From: Candidatus Omnitrophota bacterium
GTDB lineage: Bacteria > Hinthialibacterota > Hinthialibacteria > Hinthialibacterales > JAKPRU01
Length of the DNA stretch: 41,859 nt
Assembly (NCBI GenBank): GCA_029568995.1
Contig: JAKPYU010000762.1
Location: 1-41,859 of the forward strand
Direction of reading: 5' to 3'
The notes beneath the pieces were generated by a model that saw only the letters and a list, made by a program, of their open reading frames with translations, made no database searches and was not told where the DNA came from. Every line of letters starts with the position of its first letter. The first letter of the stretch is position 1. A program made the translations under genes and the position numbers. Of the stretch, positions 7,722 to 17,456 are shown one piece after another.

Positions 7722-10700
7722 ATGAACGGATTCAGCAATGAACGCAAGGCGGACGGGACTCTCACCCCGTATGGCCTTTATGACCCGGCGAACGAGCACG
7801 ACAGCTGCGGTGTTGGCTTTGTTGCGCAGCTCGACGGGCAGCCCCGGCATTCGGTTGTGCAAGATGCTCTCCGGGTCCTGATCAACCTGGAACATCGTGG
7901 AGCCGTGGGCGGAGACAAGTCCACCGGCGACGGCGCGGGGCTTCTCCTGCAAATGCCTGACCTGTTTTTCCGGCAGGTCTGCGAGGACCGGCGATTGACT
8001 CTCCCCACGCCGGGCGATTATGCGGTTGCCATGGTTTTCCTGCCGACCGATAGCGCCCTGGCGGAACGAGCAACGAAAACGTTTGAAAAGGCTGTGCAGG
8101 AGGAAGGATGTGAAGTCCTCGGATGGCGCATGGTCCCGACGGCATCGGCGGGTCTCGGCGAGTTCTCGCGATCCACGCAGCCGGAAATTCGGCAGTTGTT
8201 TGTCGCGCGCGCGGCGGTCGCACCGGAGCATTTCGAACGCAAACTCTACGTGATCCGCCGGGTGGTCGAAAAAGAGGTTGCCGGATGGCTGGACCGGGAC
8301 ACCAGCCAGTTCTATGTCCCCAGCTTCTCCAGCCGAACCGTCAATTATAAAGGTCTGCTGACAGGAACTCAGCTGGCCTCTTTTTATCCCGACCTGGGTG
8401 ATGCCCGCCTGGCCTGCGCGTTCTCTGTGATCCACCAGCGATATAGCACGAATACCTTCCCTTCGTGGAGTCTCGCCCAGCCGTTCCGGTTCCTGGGACA
8501 TAACGGCGAAATCAATACACTTCGCGGAAACATCAATGCCATGAAAGCGCGCGAGGCAAAAATCGAATCGGACCTGCTCGGACCGGACCTCGAGAAAATC
8601 AAGCCGGTCATTGTAGAAGGCGGCAGTGACTCCGCGATTCTGGATAATGTACTGGAACTACTCGTTGCTGCCGGACGGTCGCTTCCGCACGCTGTGATGA
8701 TGATGGTTCCCGAAGCCTGGGGATCGAAATTCCATATCAGCGAAGATAAGCGAGCCTTTTATGAGTACCACGCGGCGATTATGGAACCATGGGACGGCCC
8801 GGCCGCGTTGATCTTTACCGATGGACGATATATAGGCGGCACACTGGATCGCAATGGCCTTCGACCGGCGCGGTACACCATCACCCGCGATGGCATGGTA
8901 GTCATGGCGTCCGAAACCGGCGTGCTGGATATAGCCGGAGATCGCATCCTTCGGTGCGGACGCTTACAGCCGGGCAGGATGTTCCTGGTAGATCTCGCAC
9001 AGAACCGAATCGTCCCGGATAACGAAGTCAAGGCGAAGATCTCCCGGCAGCGCCCTTATCGACACTGGCTGAAAGACCATGTCATCGGACTCCGAGGGCT
9101 GTTTGTTCCCCCTCAGATCCCGAAAGAGGACCCCGACGTTCTCCGCCGGAAACAACACGCGTTCGGCTACACCGATGAGGAACTAAAGATGGTTCTATCG
9201 CCGATGGCTTCGCGCGGCCAGGAGGCGGTCGGGTCCATGGGGAATGATGCCGCTCCCGCTGTCCTGTCGAACCGTCCACAACTCCTGTTCTCGTATTTCA
9301 AACAACTTTTTGCGCAGGTCACGAATCCCCCCATCGATCCCCTGAGGGAAGAACTAGTCATGTCGTTGACCAGCTTTGTGGGGCGCGAGAAAAATCTACT
9401 TGACGAAACGCCGGAGCATTGCGCCCGTCTCAAACTGCCTCATCCTATCCTGACTCCGCAGGACATGATGCGTCTTCGCCAGACCACTCATCCCGATATC
9501 ATCACGGCGGAAATCGACACCCTGTTTCCTGCCGATGGTAACGGAGACGCCCTGTCTGAGGCGCTCGACACGGTCTTTCGCCGCGCGGAACGACACATCC
9601 GGGGCGGCGCAACGATGCTTATTCTCACGGATCGTCAATCGGATGGTGACCATGCCCCGATTCCGGCGCTCCTGGCCGTAGCGGGTTTGCACCATTACCT
9701 GATCCGCAAAGGGCTGCGTACCTCCGCCAGCCTCATTGTCGAAACCGGCGAGGCGCGCGAAATCATGCACTTCGCGCTGCTTCTCGGATACGGGGCGAAC
9801 GCGATCTGCCCGCATGTCGCCCTGTCGAGCATCCGTGAAATGGCGGACTTGGGGCTGCTTGAGGAGGAAATCAAGGCCGATCAGGCCGTGGATGCATATA
9901 TTACCGCTATCAAAAAAGGGTTACTTAAAACATTCAGCCGTATGGGAATCTCAACGCTGCGCAGCTACCTCGGCGCACAGATCTTCGAGGCCATCGGCCT
10001 GAACCGAAGCGTCGTGGATCGCTACTTCTGCGGCACAGCATCTCGAATCGGCGGCATGGGTCTCAACGAAATCGCCATGGAAACCCGCACCCGACATCGA
10101 AGGGGATTCCCCCAACGGGGAAAACCGACGTCTCTCCTGGATGCGGGTGGCGATTATCACATTCGCGACGGCGGCGAGAAGCACCTTATGTCGCCGGAGG
10201 TTGTCTATCACCTCCAATACGCGACACGTGCCAATTGTGAGAAAACCTACAGGGAATTCTCCCGGCTGGTCAATGAACAGTCCCATGCTCATGCAACTCT
10301 CCGCAGCCTGTTTTGTTTCAAGAAAACAGAGCCGATCCCCATCGAGGAAGTAGAGCCTGTCGAGGCCATCTTCCCGCGATTTGTGTCTGCCGCCATGTCG
10401 TTCGGCTCCATCAGCCGTGAGGCGCACGAGACTATCGCAATTGCCATGAACCGCCTGGGAGCCAACAGCAACTCCGGCGAGGGTGGCGAGGACCCAGCAC
10501 GATATCATCCGCTTCCGAACGGGGACAGCAAACGCTCCAATATCAAGCAGGTTGCATCCGCTCGTTTCGGGGTGACCACGGACTACATCGTTCAAAGCAA
10601 AGAACTACAGATCAAAATGGCCCAGGGTGCAAAACCCGGTGAAGGCGGCCAACTGCCCGGACATAAAGTAAACAAAGACATCGCCCGTGTTCGTCACACC

Positions 10701-12299
10701 ACGCCGGGGGTGACGCTGATTTCGCCGCCGCCTCACCATGATATCTACTCCATCGAGGATCTTTCCCAGCTGATTTTCGATCTGAAGGCGGTCAATCCCA
10801 GTGCGCGGATCTCCGTTAAGTTGGTTTCTGAGGTAGGAGTCGGTACGGTGGCGGCGGGTGTTGCCAAGGCGAAGGCCGATATGGTACTGATCTCCGGCTA
10901 CGATGGCGGAACCGGTGCGTCCCCGCTCACTTCGATCAAACATGCCGGTCTGCCCTGGGAACTCGGTCTTGCCGAGACACAGCAGACTCTGGTAAACAAC
11001 CACCTGCGAGACCGAATCCGCGTCCAGGTAGACGGTCAGCTCCGCACGGGCCGGGACCTGGCCATTGCGGCCCTTATGGGCGCGGAAGAATTCGGATTCG
11101 GTACGGTGATCCTGGTAACGTTGGGGTGTGTCATGATGCGCAAGTGCCACATGAATACCTGCCCGGTCGGTGTGGCAACACAGGACCCCGAACTCCGACG
11201 GCGATTCGCCGGAAAGCCTGAATATGTGGAACGCTATTTCCGGTTTCTTGCGCAGGAACTCCGCGAGTACATGGCCCAACTTGGATTTCGGACCCTGGAT
11301 GAAATGATCGGGCGCGTGGACCTGCTGGAGGTTGCGCCGGCCATCGACCACTGGAAAGCGCAAGGTTTGGACTTCAGCGCGATTCTTGCGTCGCCAAGAA
11401 ACACAAACGGCGGCCCGCTGCGCTGCGTTCGCAAACAGGAACACGAATTAGACAAATCGCTGGATCGCGAATTGATTCGCTACTGCAAACCTGCGCTTGA
11501 GAACGGCGAGCCGGTCCATCTGGAAATGCCGATCCGAAACGTTCATCGCACGGTTTGCGGGATGCTCAGCGGCGAAATTGCCCGAAAGTACGGTGCAAAA
11601 GGCCTACCCGAAAACACGATTCAAATCCATTTCAAAGGGTCCGCCGGGCAGAGTTTCGGTATGGCCCTCGCGCGGGGTATCTCGGCTCGCATTGAAGGCG
11701 ACGCAAATGACTACCTGGGCAAGAGCATGTCCGGCGGGCGCATTGTACTGGTCCCGCCCGCAAATGCCACCTATTTGCCCCATGAAAACGTCATCGGCGG
11801 GAATGTCTTCCTGTACGGTGCAACCGGTGGTGAACTGTATGTCTACGGGACTGTGGGTGAGCGATTCGCCATTCGGAACAGTGGCGCATCCGCCGTTGTA
11901 GAAGGTGTCGGCGACCACGGCTGTGAGTACATGACCGGCGGTGTGGTCGTTATTCTCGGCCCAACCGGATGCAACTTCGCCGCCGGAATGAGCGGAGGAA
12001 TCGCTTATGTCTACGATGAAACAGAACTGTTCGACACACGCTGCAATCTCGACATGGTCGATCTCGAAAGCGTGTGGACCGATGAAGACAAACAGCAACT
12101 GCGAACCATGATCGAACGCCATGTCGGCTATACAGGCAGCATCCGGGGAAAAATGATCCTGGAGAATTGGGAATCCCAACTTCCACTGTTTGTCAAGGTA
12201 ATGCCGATTGAGTACCGGAAAGTCCTGGAACGAATGCGTCTGCAACAGCATTTGGATGACGAAACGGTTTCGGCGACTGAGGAGGTGTACCGTGGCTAA
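7722..12299 (+). CDS. gltB: Glutamate synthase (NADPH) large subunit
   Basis: The 1525-residue product has the full domain order of bacterial GltB. The class II glutamine amidotransferase domain begins at CGVGF (Cys29, expected to become N-terminal after propeptide removal). A central domain follows, then the FMN-binding TIM barrel with SGYDGGTGASP, then the 3Fe-4S Cys motif in LGCVMMRKCHMNTCPVG. It ends in a Gly-rich beta-helix (GGNVFLYGATGG, AAGMSGG). With GltD it makes two glutamates from glutamine and 2-oxoglutarate. I chose the ATG at 7722, with GGAG 4 bases upstream; a longer frame back to 7581 lacks homology-like sequence. It overlaps gltD by 8 bp. Confidence 0.97.
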   Translation: MNGFSNERKADGTLTPYGLYDPANEHDSCGVGFVAQLDGQPRHSVVQDALRVLINLEHRGAVGGDKSTGDGAGLLLQMPDLFFRQVCEDRRLTLPTPGDYAVAMVFLPTDSALAERATKTFEKAVQEEGCEVLGWRMVPTASAGLGEFSRSTQPEIRQLFVARAAVAPEHFERKLYVIRRVVEKEVAGWLDRDTSQFYVPSFSSRTVNYKGLLTGTQLASFYPDLGDARLACAFSVIHQRYSTNTFPSWSLAQPFRFLGHNGEINTLRGNINAMKAREAKIESDLLGPDLEKIKPVIVEGGSDSAILDNVLELLVAAGRSLPHAVMMMVPEAWGSKFHISEDKRAFYEYHAAIMEPWDGPAALIFTDGRYIGGTLDRNGLRPARYTITRDGMVVMASETGVLDIAGDRILRCGRLQPGRMFLVDLAQNRIVPDNEVKAKISRQRPYRHWLKDHVIGLRGLFVPPQIPKEDPDVLRRKQHAFGYTDEELKMVLSPMASRGQEAVGSMGNDAAPAVLSNRPQLLFSYFKQLFAQVTNPPIDPLREELVMSLTSFVGREKNLLDETPEHCARLKLPHPILTPQDMMRLRQTTHPDIITAEIDTLFPADGNGDALSEALDTVFRRAERHIRGGATMLILTDRQSDGDHAPIPALLAVAGLHHYLIRKGLRTSASLIVETGEAREIMHFALLLGYGANAICPHVALSSIREMADLGLLEEEIKADQAVDAYITAIKKGLLKTFSRMGISTLRSYLGAQIFEAIGLNRSVVDRYFCGTASRIGGMGLNEIAMETRTRHRRGFPQRGKPTSLLDAGGDYHIRDGGEKHLMSPEVVYHLQYATRANCEKTYREFSRLVNEQSHAHATLRSLFCFKKTEPIPIEEVEPVEAIFPRFVSAAMSFGSISREAHETIAIAMNRLGANSNSGEGGEDPARYHPLPNGDSKRSNIKQVASARFGVTTDYIVQSKELQIKMAQGAKPGEGGQLPGHKVNKDIARVRHTTPGVTLISPPPHHDIYSIEDLSQLIFDLKAVNPSARISVKLVSEVGVGTVAAGVAKAKADMVLISGYDGGTGASPLTSIKHAGLPWELGLAETQQTLVNNHLRDRIRVQVDGQLRTGRDLAIAALMGAEEFGFGTVILVTLGCVMMRKCHMNTCPVGVATQDPELRRRFAGKPEYVERYFRFLAQELREYMAQLGFRTLDEMIGRVDLLEVAPAIDHWKAQGLDFSAILASPRNTNGGPLRCVRKQEHELDKSLDRELIRYCKPALENGEPVHLEMPIRNVHRTVCGMLSGEIARKYGAKGLPENTIQIHFKGSAGQSFGMALARGISARIEGDANDYLGKSMSGGRIVLVPPANATYLPHENVIGGNVFLYGATGGELYVYGTVGERFAIRNSGASAVVEGVGDHGCEYMTGGVVVILGPTGCNFAAGMSGGIAYVYDETELFDTRCNLDMVDLESVWTDEDKQQLRTMIERHVGYTGSIRGKMILENWESQLPLFVKVMPIEYRKVLERMRLQQHLDDETVSATEEVYRG

Positions 12300-13722
12300 A
12301 CCCACAGGTTTTCTTGAATATACGCGCGAAGAGGCTTCAAAAAGGCCTGTCGAGATCCGCGCAAAAGATTTTCGCGAAATCGAGGAATTGTTGCCTTGGG
12401 ATCGCCTGGAACGGCAGGCCGCGCGTTGCATGGATTGCGGGATTCCATTCTGTCACGCTTACGGCTGTCCGGTGAGGAACCGTGTCCCGGATTTCAACGA
12501 TCTGATTTATAGAAAACAATGGCGACGTGCCCTGGATATCCTGCACTCAACGAATAATTTCCCGGAGATAACCGGACGGATCTGTCCGGCACCATGCGAG
12601 GCCGCCTGCACTCTCTCAATAAACCAGCCGCCCGTCACTATTCGCCTGATCGAACTACAGATTGTGGAACGAGGATGGCGTGAGGGCTGGATTCAACCCC
12701 AACCGGCAGAGGAAAAAACCGGCAGGAAAATTGCCATTATCGGCTCTGGACCGTCGGGATTGGCTGCCGCCCAACAATTGGCCCGGAAAGGACACGAGGT
12801 CGTTGTCTTCGAAAAGGCCGACCGGATCGGCGGTATTCTTCGATACGGAATCCCGGATTTCAAACTGGAAAAGTGGATTCTCGACCGACGCCTGAATCAG
12901 ATGCGAGAAGAAGGCGTCCGTTTTGAGACCGGTGTCGACGCGGGGACGGATTTGTCGCCACGCTATTTGCAGCGTACCTTTGATGCCATCCTGATTACAG
13001 CGGGGGCGTCGAAACCACGCGACCTGAACATTCCCGGACGAAATCTGAACGGAATTCATTTCGCCATGGATTTCCTGGTCCAGCAGAACAAACGGAATGC
13101 GGGGGACCATATACCCAAGGAGCAGGAAATCTCTGCGAAAGGCAAAAAAGTAGTCGTGATCGGAGGCGGCGATACCGGCTCCGATTGTGTCGGAACCAGT
13201 CGACGTCAGGGTGCAATCGACTTATGCCAGATTGAAATCCTGCCGAAACCGGCGGATGTACGTCCCGCAGACAATCCCTGGCCCGTCTGGCCGAAGGTAT
13301 TAAAAACCTCTACTTCGCACGAGGAAGGATGCACCCGGCTCTGGAGCATTCTCACCAAAGAATTCATCGGGGGCGGGGATAATGTCAAAAAACTACATTG
13401 TGTGGAACTGGAATGGTCCGATACGGATCAATCCGGCAAACCGAAATTCCGGGAAATCCCCGGCTCCGACTTTGAGTTGGATGCGGATCTGGTTTTGCTC
13501 TCCTTGGGATTCTTACACATCGAGCACGGTCCGTTAGTAGAAGGGCTGAAACTCGGCACGGATGGAGCCGGGAATCTTGTTGTTCATCCAGGCTGTCAGA
13601 CCTCCGTTCCGGGTATTTTCGCCGCCGGGGATTGTGTGATGGGGGCTTCGCTCGTGGTTCGTGCTATTCTGCAGGGAAGGGAATCCGCGATTGCCGTTGA
13701 CCGATACCTGATGGGCGAATGA
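12292..13722 (+). CDS. gltD: Glutamate synthase small subunit
   Basis: The 476-residue product starts at a GTG (MAKPTGFLEYTRE) with a strong GGAGGT 5 bases upstream; the start lies inside the end of gltB, so the subunits are translationally coupled. N-terminal cysteines C46, C49, C54, C59 and C98, C102, C106 fit the two 4Fe-4S clusters. GSGPSGLAAA (about 151-160) binds FAD, and GGGDTGSDC (about 287) binds NADPH. It passes electrons from NADPH to GltB. The C-terminal GIFAAGDCVMGASLVV is the conserved flavin-contact end of the family. Together gltBD form the GOGAT route of ammonium assimilation; no glutamine synthetase gene is in the window. Confidence 0.97.
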   Translation: MAKPTGFLEYTREEASKRPVEIRAKDFREIEELLPWDRLERQAARCMDCGIPFCHAYGCPVRNRVPDFNDLIYRKQWRRALDILHSTNNFPEITGRICPAPCEAACTLSINQPPVTIRLIELQIVERGWREGWIQPQPAEEKTGRKIAIIGSGPSGLAAAQQLARKGHEVVVFEKADRIGGILRYGIPDFKLEKWILDRRLNQMREEGVRFETGVDAGTDLSPRYLQRTFDAILITAGASKPRDLNIPGRNLNGIHFAMDFLVQQNKRNAGDHIPKEQEISAKGKKVVVIGGGDTGSDCVGTSRRQGAIDLCQIEILPKPADVRPADNPWPVWPKVLKTSTSHEEGCTRLWSILTKEFIGGGDNVKKLHCVELEWSDTDQSGKPKFREIPGSDFELDADLVLLSLGFLHIEHGPLVEGLKLGTDGAGNLVVHPGCQTSVPGIFAAGDCVMGASLVVRAILQGRESAIAVDRYLMGE

Positions 13723-13725
13723 CAG

Positions 13726-14670
13726 ATGCCTCTCAAGTTCCTGAAAAAGTACTGGTTTCTGGTCTGTCTGGCCGTTGTGGTAGTCGTTGGTTTCAGTCAT
13801 CCTGAAATCGGCCTGGCCTATCGCGAGATGGGGGCGGTTCCGGTTTCCGTGGCGGTTCTTATGTTCCTCTCGGGGCTTCTTCTGGACACTTCTTCTCTGG
13901 TTCGGGAGGCGCTGAATATTCGCTTGGTCGTTGCCATCTTCGCCTGTGTGTTTGTGATCTTTCCGGTCTTGGCATGTTCGGTGGTATGGGCGTTCTTTCG
14001 ATGGAACCAGGATGTTCTGATTGCTTTAACTATTCTCGCCGCACAGCCGTCCACCCTCGCATCCGGGATCGTCATGACCCGCATCGCAGAGGGAAATGAC
14101 GCTCTTGCGGTCGTTGCCGCCGTCACTACAAATCTGTCTTCCGTATTACTGACGCCTTTGGTGTTCTTTGTGATCCTGGGAGCAGGCGGGCAGGTAGAGA
14201 TCTCTACTCCGGACATGATTGTCCGTCTTCTCCGTACAGTACTTCTTCCGGTCGCTTTGGGGCAGGTTGTCCGACGGTTGGTGGGCGGTCCGTGGTTGGA
14301 TTCTCTTCGTGTTCCCATGGGGGTGTTCAGCCAGTGGGTGATCCTGGGAATGATCCTGACGGGTATTTCCGGTGCGGCCGGTGAACTCTACGGCGCATTA
14401 GGGCTGGTGGGGATTGCGTTGTACCTGCATACGGTGATGATCGTCCTGTCCTACTTCTTGGGGCGTGTGGTTCATGCGACGCGGGGGGAGGCTATTGCGC
14501 TGATCCTGTGCGGTTCTCAAAAAACGTTACCTGCCGGAATCTATATCTGGAGTACTTATTTCCCTTATGTAGCCATCGGTTCCGTACCTGTTGTCGCCTA
14601 CCATGTTGTCCAGATGATTATCGACTCCATCCTCGCCGTCCGATTCCGCGACCGATGGAAGAGAGATTGA
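13726..14670 (+). CDS. BASS/SBF-like transporter (SLC10A7-type)
   Basis: The 314-residue integral membrane protein has 9-10 hydrophobic segments. AAQPSTLASGIVMTRIAEGND and VTTNLSSVLLTPLVF match the discontinuous-helix motifs of the SBF-like family related to bile-acid:sodium symporters. Members of the broader BASS group carry organic anions with sodium; the substrate here is unknown. The ATG lies 3 bp after the gltD stop, which strongly suggests one transcript with gltBD and hints at an organic-acid or amino-acid substrate, as an inference only. The stop codon is immediately followed by a 7-bp A/T repeat. Confidence 0.85.
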   Translation: MPLKFLKKYWFLVCLAVVVVVGFSHPEIGLAYREMGAVPVSVAVLMFLSGLLLDTSSLVREALNIRLVVAIFACVFVIFPVLACSVVWAFFRWNQDVLIALTILAAQPSTLASGIVMTRIAEGNDALAVVAAVTTNLSSVLLTPLVFFVILGAGGQVEISTPDMIVRLLRTVLLPVALGQVVRRLVGGPWLDSLRVPMGVFSQWVILGMILTGISGAAGELYGALGLVGIALYLHTVMIVLSYFLGRVVHATRGEAIALILCGSQKTLPAGIYIWSTYFPYVAIGSVPVVAYHVVQMIIDSILAVRFRDRWKRD

Positions 14671-14690
14671 ATTAAGAATTAAGAATTAAA
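14670..14690. repeat. 7-bp A/T tandem tract (3 units)
   Basis: Three units of AATTAAG (the last AATTAAA) begin at the final base of the transporter stop codon. The tract is the reverse complement of the AATTCTT-type tracts at 17422 and 37517. Confidence 0.75.
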
Positions 14691-14705
14691 GAGCATTCAG
14701 AAAGC

Positions 14706-14748
14706 CTCTCCCCCTCTCCATACTTGGAGAGGGGGCTGGGGGGTGAGG
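14706..14748 (+). repeat. G-rich palindromic repeat between convergent genes
   Basis: CCCCCTCTCCA (14710-14720), loop TACT, and TGGAGAGGGGG (14725-14735) form a perfect 11-bp stem, followed by a G-rich tail CTGGGGGGTGAGG. It sits between the convergent transporter and hflX genes. It may end or stabilise both transcripts but has no T-run. It belongs to the family also seen at 25524, 25622, 33040, 33142, 38037 and 41490. Confidence 0.8.
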
Positions 14749-14781
14749 AAATCCTGGATAATTGGGTTGAGGGAGTATGAT

Positions 14782-15999
14782 TCACACTCCTCCCGCCACC
14801 AGCTTCGCAGTTTCCCATTGCCCTCGTGGTGAATAACTCTCAAACAAACTCTCCAGCAGGTCGATCAGGGGCTGCAGAGTCTGGTCCCGCGTGGCGGACA
14901 GGATCAGGGATGGCGATGGCTCCAGCCACTCCATGGCCTCATACACCGCCTGCTTGGATTTCACACAGTCCCACTTGTTGAATAGCGTAACGGTCGGTTT
15001 CTTGTCTGCTCCGAGTTCCCGAACCAATCCGGCAACCGCCTCCATTTCCAGGTCGATATGCGGGGAACTGGTGTCCACCACATGAAGGATCAGGTCCGCT
15101 TCCTCCACAATCTCCAGGGTGGCCCGAAACGCGGCCAGCAAGGGTTCCGGCAGGTCCGTGATGAATCCCACCGTATCCGATAATAGAAGCATCTTCCGTT
15201 CACCCAGAAAGAGCTTGCGCGTGGTTGTATCCAGCGTGGAAAACAGCTGGTCCCGCGCGGCCACGTCAGCGGAGGTGAGACGGTTCAGCAGGGTGGATTT
15301 CCCCGCATTGGTATATCCGACAAGCACGGCGGTTGCCACACCCCGTCGTCGCCTGGCTCTCCGTTGGATTCGATTTGTGCGTTCGATGGCGCGGAGATCT
15401 TTCGTAAGGTGTTCGATGCGCTTGTTGATTCGCCGCCGGTCCACCTCCAACTGCGTCTCGCCGGGGCCACGGGTCCCGATTCCACCCCCCAGTCGAGACA
15501 AATCCCGACGTCCTCCTGTCAGGCGAGGACGCAGATACCGCAGCTGGGCCAGTTCCACCTGGATTTTTCCGTCCCGCGTCTGCGCATGTTGGGCGAAGAT
15601 GTCCAGAATCAACTCTGTTCGGTCGATCACCCGAATCCCCAGGCGATCTTCCAGGTTTCTCTGCTGGACCGGAGACAGGTCCCGGCTGAACACCACCAGG
15701 TCCAGGTCGTTCTCCCCGACCAGGGATCGCAGCTCATCCACCTTGCCTTTCCCGACATAGGTGGCCGGATGGATGTCGCGGATATGCTGCCGCGTGAAAC
15801 ACTCAATCTCCGCCCCGGCGGTTTCTGCCAGTTTGGTCAATTCGCTGATTTGCTGGTCCGATCTCTCCGGAGGGACATGGGGGGGATACACACCGACCAG
15901 CAGCGCGCGCTCCGTTCGTGCAGAGGGTTGTGACGACTCCGAGAGAGACATACTCCTCCTGGCATCCATGGCCTGCAATGCAAAAACGGGGATATCCAT
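14782..15999 (-). CDS. hflX: Ribosome-associated GTPase HflX
   Basis: The 405-residue product has the HflX N-terminal domain (ALLVGVY..., [14 protein letters not shown]), the family hallmark [16 protein letters not shown] before a long coiled coil, then the G domain with [12 protein letters not shown] (G1), [10 protein letters not shown] (G3) and NKWD (G4). HflX binds the 50S subunit and splits stalled ribosomes after heat or antibiotic stress. Starts are possible at 15999, 15969 or 15951; the last has AGGAGGAGT directly before it and may be the true one. It follows hfq on the same strand, as in the E. coli miaA-hfq-hflX order. Confidence 0.95.
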   Translation of the reverse strand: MDIPVFALQAMDARRSMSLSESSQPSARTERALLVGVYPPHVPPERSDQQISELTKLAETAGAEIECFTRQHIRDIHPATYVGKGKVDELRSLVGENDLDLVVFSRDLSPVQQRNLEDRLGIRVIDRTELILDIFAQHAQTRDGKIQVELAQLRYLRPRLTGGRRDLSRLGGGIGTRGPGETQLEVDRRRINKRIEHLTKDLRAIERTNRIQRRARRRRGVATAVLVGYTNAGKSTLLNRLTSADVAARDQLFSTLDTTTRKLFLGERKMLLLSDTVGFITDLPEPLLAAFRATLEIVEEADLILHVVDTSSPHIDLEMEAVAGLVRELGADKKPTVTLFNKWDCVKSKQAVYEAMEWLEPSPSLILSATRDQTLQPLIDLLESLFESYSPRGQWETAKLVAGGV

Positions 16000-16042
16000 A
16001 CCGGACTATCCCCGTCTGTGTTCTTACCTTAACAACCCGGAC

Positions 16043-16294
16043 TTATTCCCCCGGTCTCGGGGGCTTTGTCCCCACCTGATTCCAGCGGACTTTCTGTTTC
16101 GCACCGGGGCTTACCGTTGCTACGGCATGTTTGTAGATCAAATACTGTTCGTCCCGCTCATCGTTCTGAAGGATCAGCGTGAAATTGTCGAACGCCGAGA
16201 TCTTGCCGTGCAGGTCCGAACCATCCAACAAATGGATGATCAAGTTCATCCGTTCTCGTCGTGCCTGGTTCAGGAAGCTATCTTGGATATTCAT
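16043..16294 (-). CDS. hfq: RNA chaperone Hfq
   Basis: The 83-residue product shows the complete Sm fold of Hfq: the N-terminal NIQDSFLNQARRERM helix, the Sm1 part LLDGSDLHGKISAFDNFTLIL, and the Sm2 part YLIYKHAVATVSP with the diagnostic YKHA (Y54-H56). Hexameric Hfq binds U-rich small RNAs and mRNAs and aids their pairing. The ATG at 16294 has AAAGGT about 4 bases upstream; a frame opening six codons earlier is less likely. The gene lies between miaA (106 bases upstream) and hflX (about 43 bases to its longest start), so the window encodes a conserved RNA-biology operon. Confidence 0.97.
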   Translation of the reverse strand: MNIQDSFLNQARRERMNLIIHLLDGSDLHGKISAFDNFTLILQNDERDEQYLIYKHAVATVSPGAKQKVRWNQVGTKPPRPGE

Positions 16295-16400
16295 TGTACC
16301 TTTTTGAACCACATCCCACCTCGCTCAGTAGATTCCCGCACCCTCTGCAATTCTCTGCCGAGACTCCAATGTCATCATTTCATACCCCTGCCATTTTGTA

Positions 16401-17396
16401 TCACATTTGTTTTTCGAAAGCAAGGAACTCCCGTATCTTTTTTTTCATATTCTCCAAGTCGGTGTTCTCGAGCCAGATGGCCTTGGTCTGATGCCGGAAC
16501 CAGGTCATTTGACGCCGCGCGAACCGCCGCGTGGCGCTCTTGAGGTCGATTTTGGCCTGATTCAGGGTGATTTCTCCCCGCAAATAGGGGAAAATCTCCT
16601 TGTATCCGATGGCCTGACGCACTGTGCGGCTGCCGCCTCCCATGCCTGCCAGCCACTCGGCCTCTCGAAGAATGCCATCCCGAAACATCCGCTCTACCCG
16701 CTCCTCGATCCTCTGGTCCACGACCGGCCAGGGAGCCTGAACACCCAGCATCAACGTTCGTTTCAGCCAGGGTTTCGCCTCCTGGTCTTTCTGAAGGTCA
16801 CTGGGCTTTTGACCGGTGGTTTCATAGACCTCCAAGGCCCGGATTGTACGCCGGGCGTCCTGGGGTAGAATCCGCTTCGCCCACTCCGGGTCGATAGCCT
16901 CCAGCCGTTCCCGGAGCGGCCCAAGACCTTCCGTCCGGTACTGTCGCTCCAGCGTTTCGCGAATCTCCTTTGGCGGTGAGGGCGCATCAAAGAAACCCTC
17001 CAGCAGGGCGCGGAAATACAAACCCGTCCCTCCGCATAGGATGGGCAGACGTCCCCGCGCCAGGACATCCCTTAACACCAACTCGCCTGCCGAGGCAAAT
17101 CGCGAGGCGTTGAACTCCTCCCATGGGTCCGCTAAGTCCAGTAAATGATGGGGGATACGCGCACAGAGATCCGGCCCCGGCTTGCCGGTTCCCACATCCA
17201 GACCCCGATAAACCTGCATGGAATCTACGTTCAGGATCTCCCCACCGAAGCATTCCGCCAACTGCACCGCAATCTCGCTTTTCCCCAGCGCTGTCGGCCC
17301 GGCAATCGCCACCAGCCGTACCCGTTGAAGGTCGATGTTTCCCCTGTCCACTCTGTCCACTTTGTCCATCTTGTCCACCCCGTCCACCTTGTCCAC
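16401..17396 (-). CDS. miaA: tRNA dimethylallyltransferase
   Basis: The 331-residue enzyme adds an isopentenyl group to A37 of tRNAs reading U-starting codons. Landmarks are the P-loop IAGPTALGKSEIA, NVDSMQVYRGLDVGTGKP, HHLLDL, and CGGTGLYFRALLEG. The last 90 residues have the usual tRNA-binding helices (QAIGYKEIFPYL, TRRFARRQMTWFRH). The annotated start is a GTG at 17396, preceded by AGGAT. Residues 1-18 (MDKVDGVDKMDKVDRVDR) are encoded entirely by a 9-bp tandem repeat, so the true start could lie at any GTG or ATG within it (for example the ATG at 17369). hfq and hflX follow on the same strand. Confidence 0.95.
   Translation of the reverse strand: MDKVDGVDKMDKVDRVDRGNIDLQRVRLVAIAGPTALGKSEIAVQLAECFGGEILNVDSMQVYRGLDVGTGKPGPDLCARIPHHLLDLADPWEEFNASRFASAGELVLRDVLARGRLPILCGGTGLYFRALLEGFFDAPSPPKEIRETLERQYRTEGLGPLRERLEAIDPEWAKRILPQDARRTIRALEVYETTGQKPSDLQKDQEAKPWLKRTLMLGVQAPWPVVDQRIEERVERMFRDGILREAEWLAGMGGGSRTVRQAIGYKEIFPYLRGEITLNQAKIDLKSATRRFARRQMTWFRHQTKAIWLENTDLENMKKKIREFLAFEKQM
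17343..17396. repeat. 9-bp tandem repeat forming the 5' end of miaA (6 units)
   Basis: Six contiguous 9-bp units, GTGGACAAG-type on the minus strand, run without gaps; each holds an in-frame GTG or ATG. They encode the (V/M)-D-(K/G/R) repeat at the MiaA N-terminus. The same unit recurs at 22332 and 35377. Confidence 0.9.
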
Positions 17397-17421
17397 CCCG
17401 CCATCCTATTTCCTTTTCTTC

Positions 17422-17456
17422 AATTCTTAATTTTTAATTCTTAATTCGTAATTACT
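17422..17456. repeat. 7-bp A/T tandem tract at the TPR gene 3' end (5 units)
   Basis: Five consecutive 7-bp units of AATTCTT type. The tract supplies the last codons (encoding NYELRIKN) and the stop of the TPR protein gene and reaches toward miaA. Confidence 0.85.

Noticed and set aside
10605-11444. Long minus-strand open frame inside gltB (279 codons)
   Set aside because: It lies antisense to the conserved FMN and Fe-S part of gltB and has no recognisable domain.
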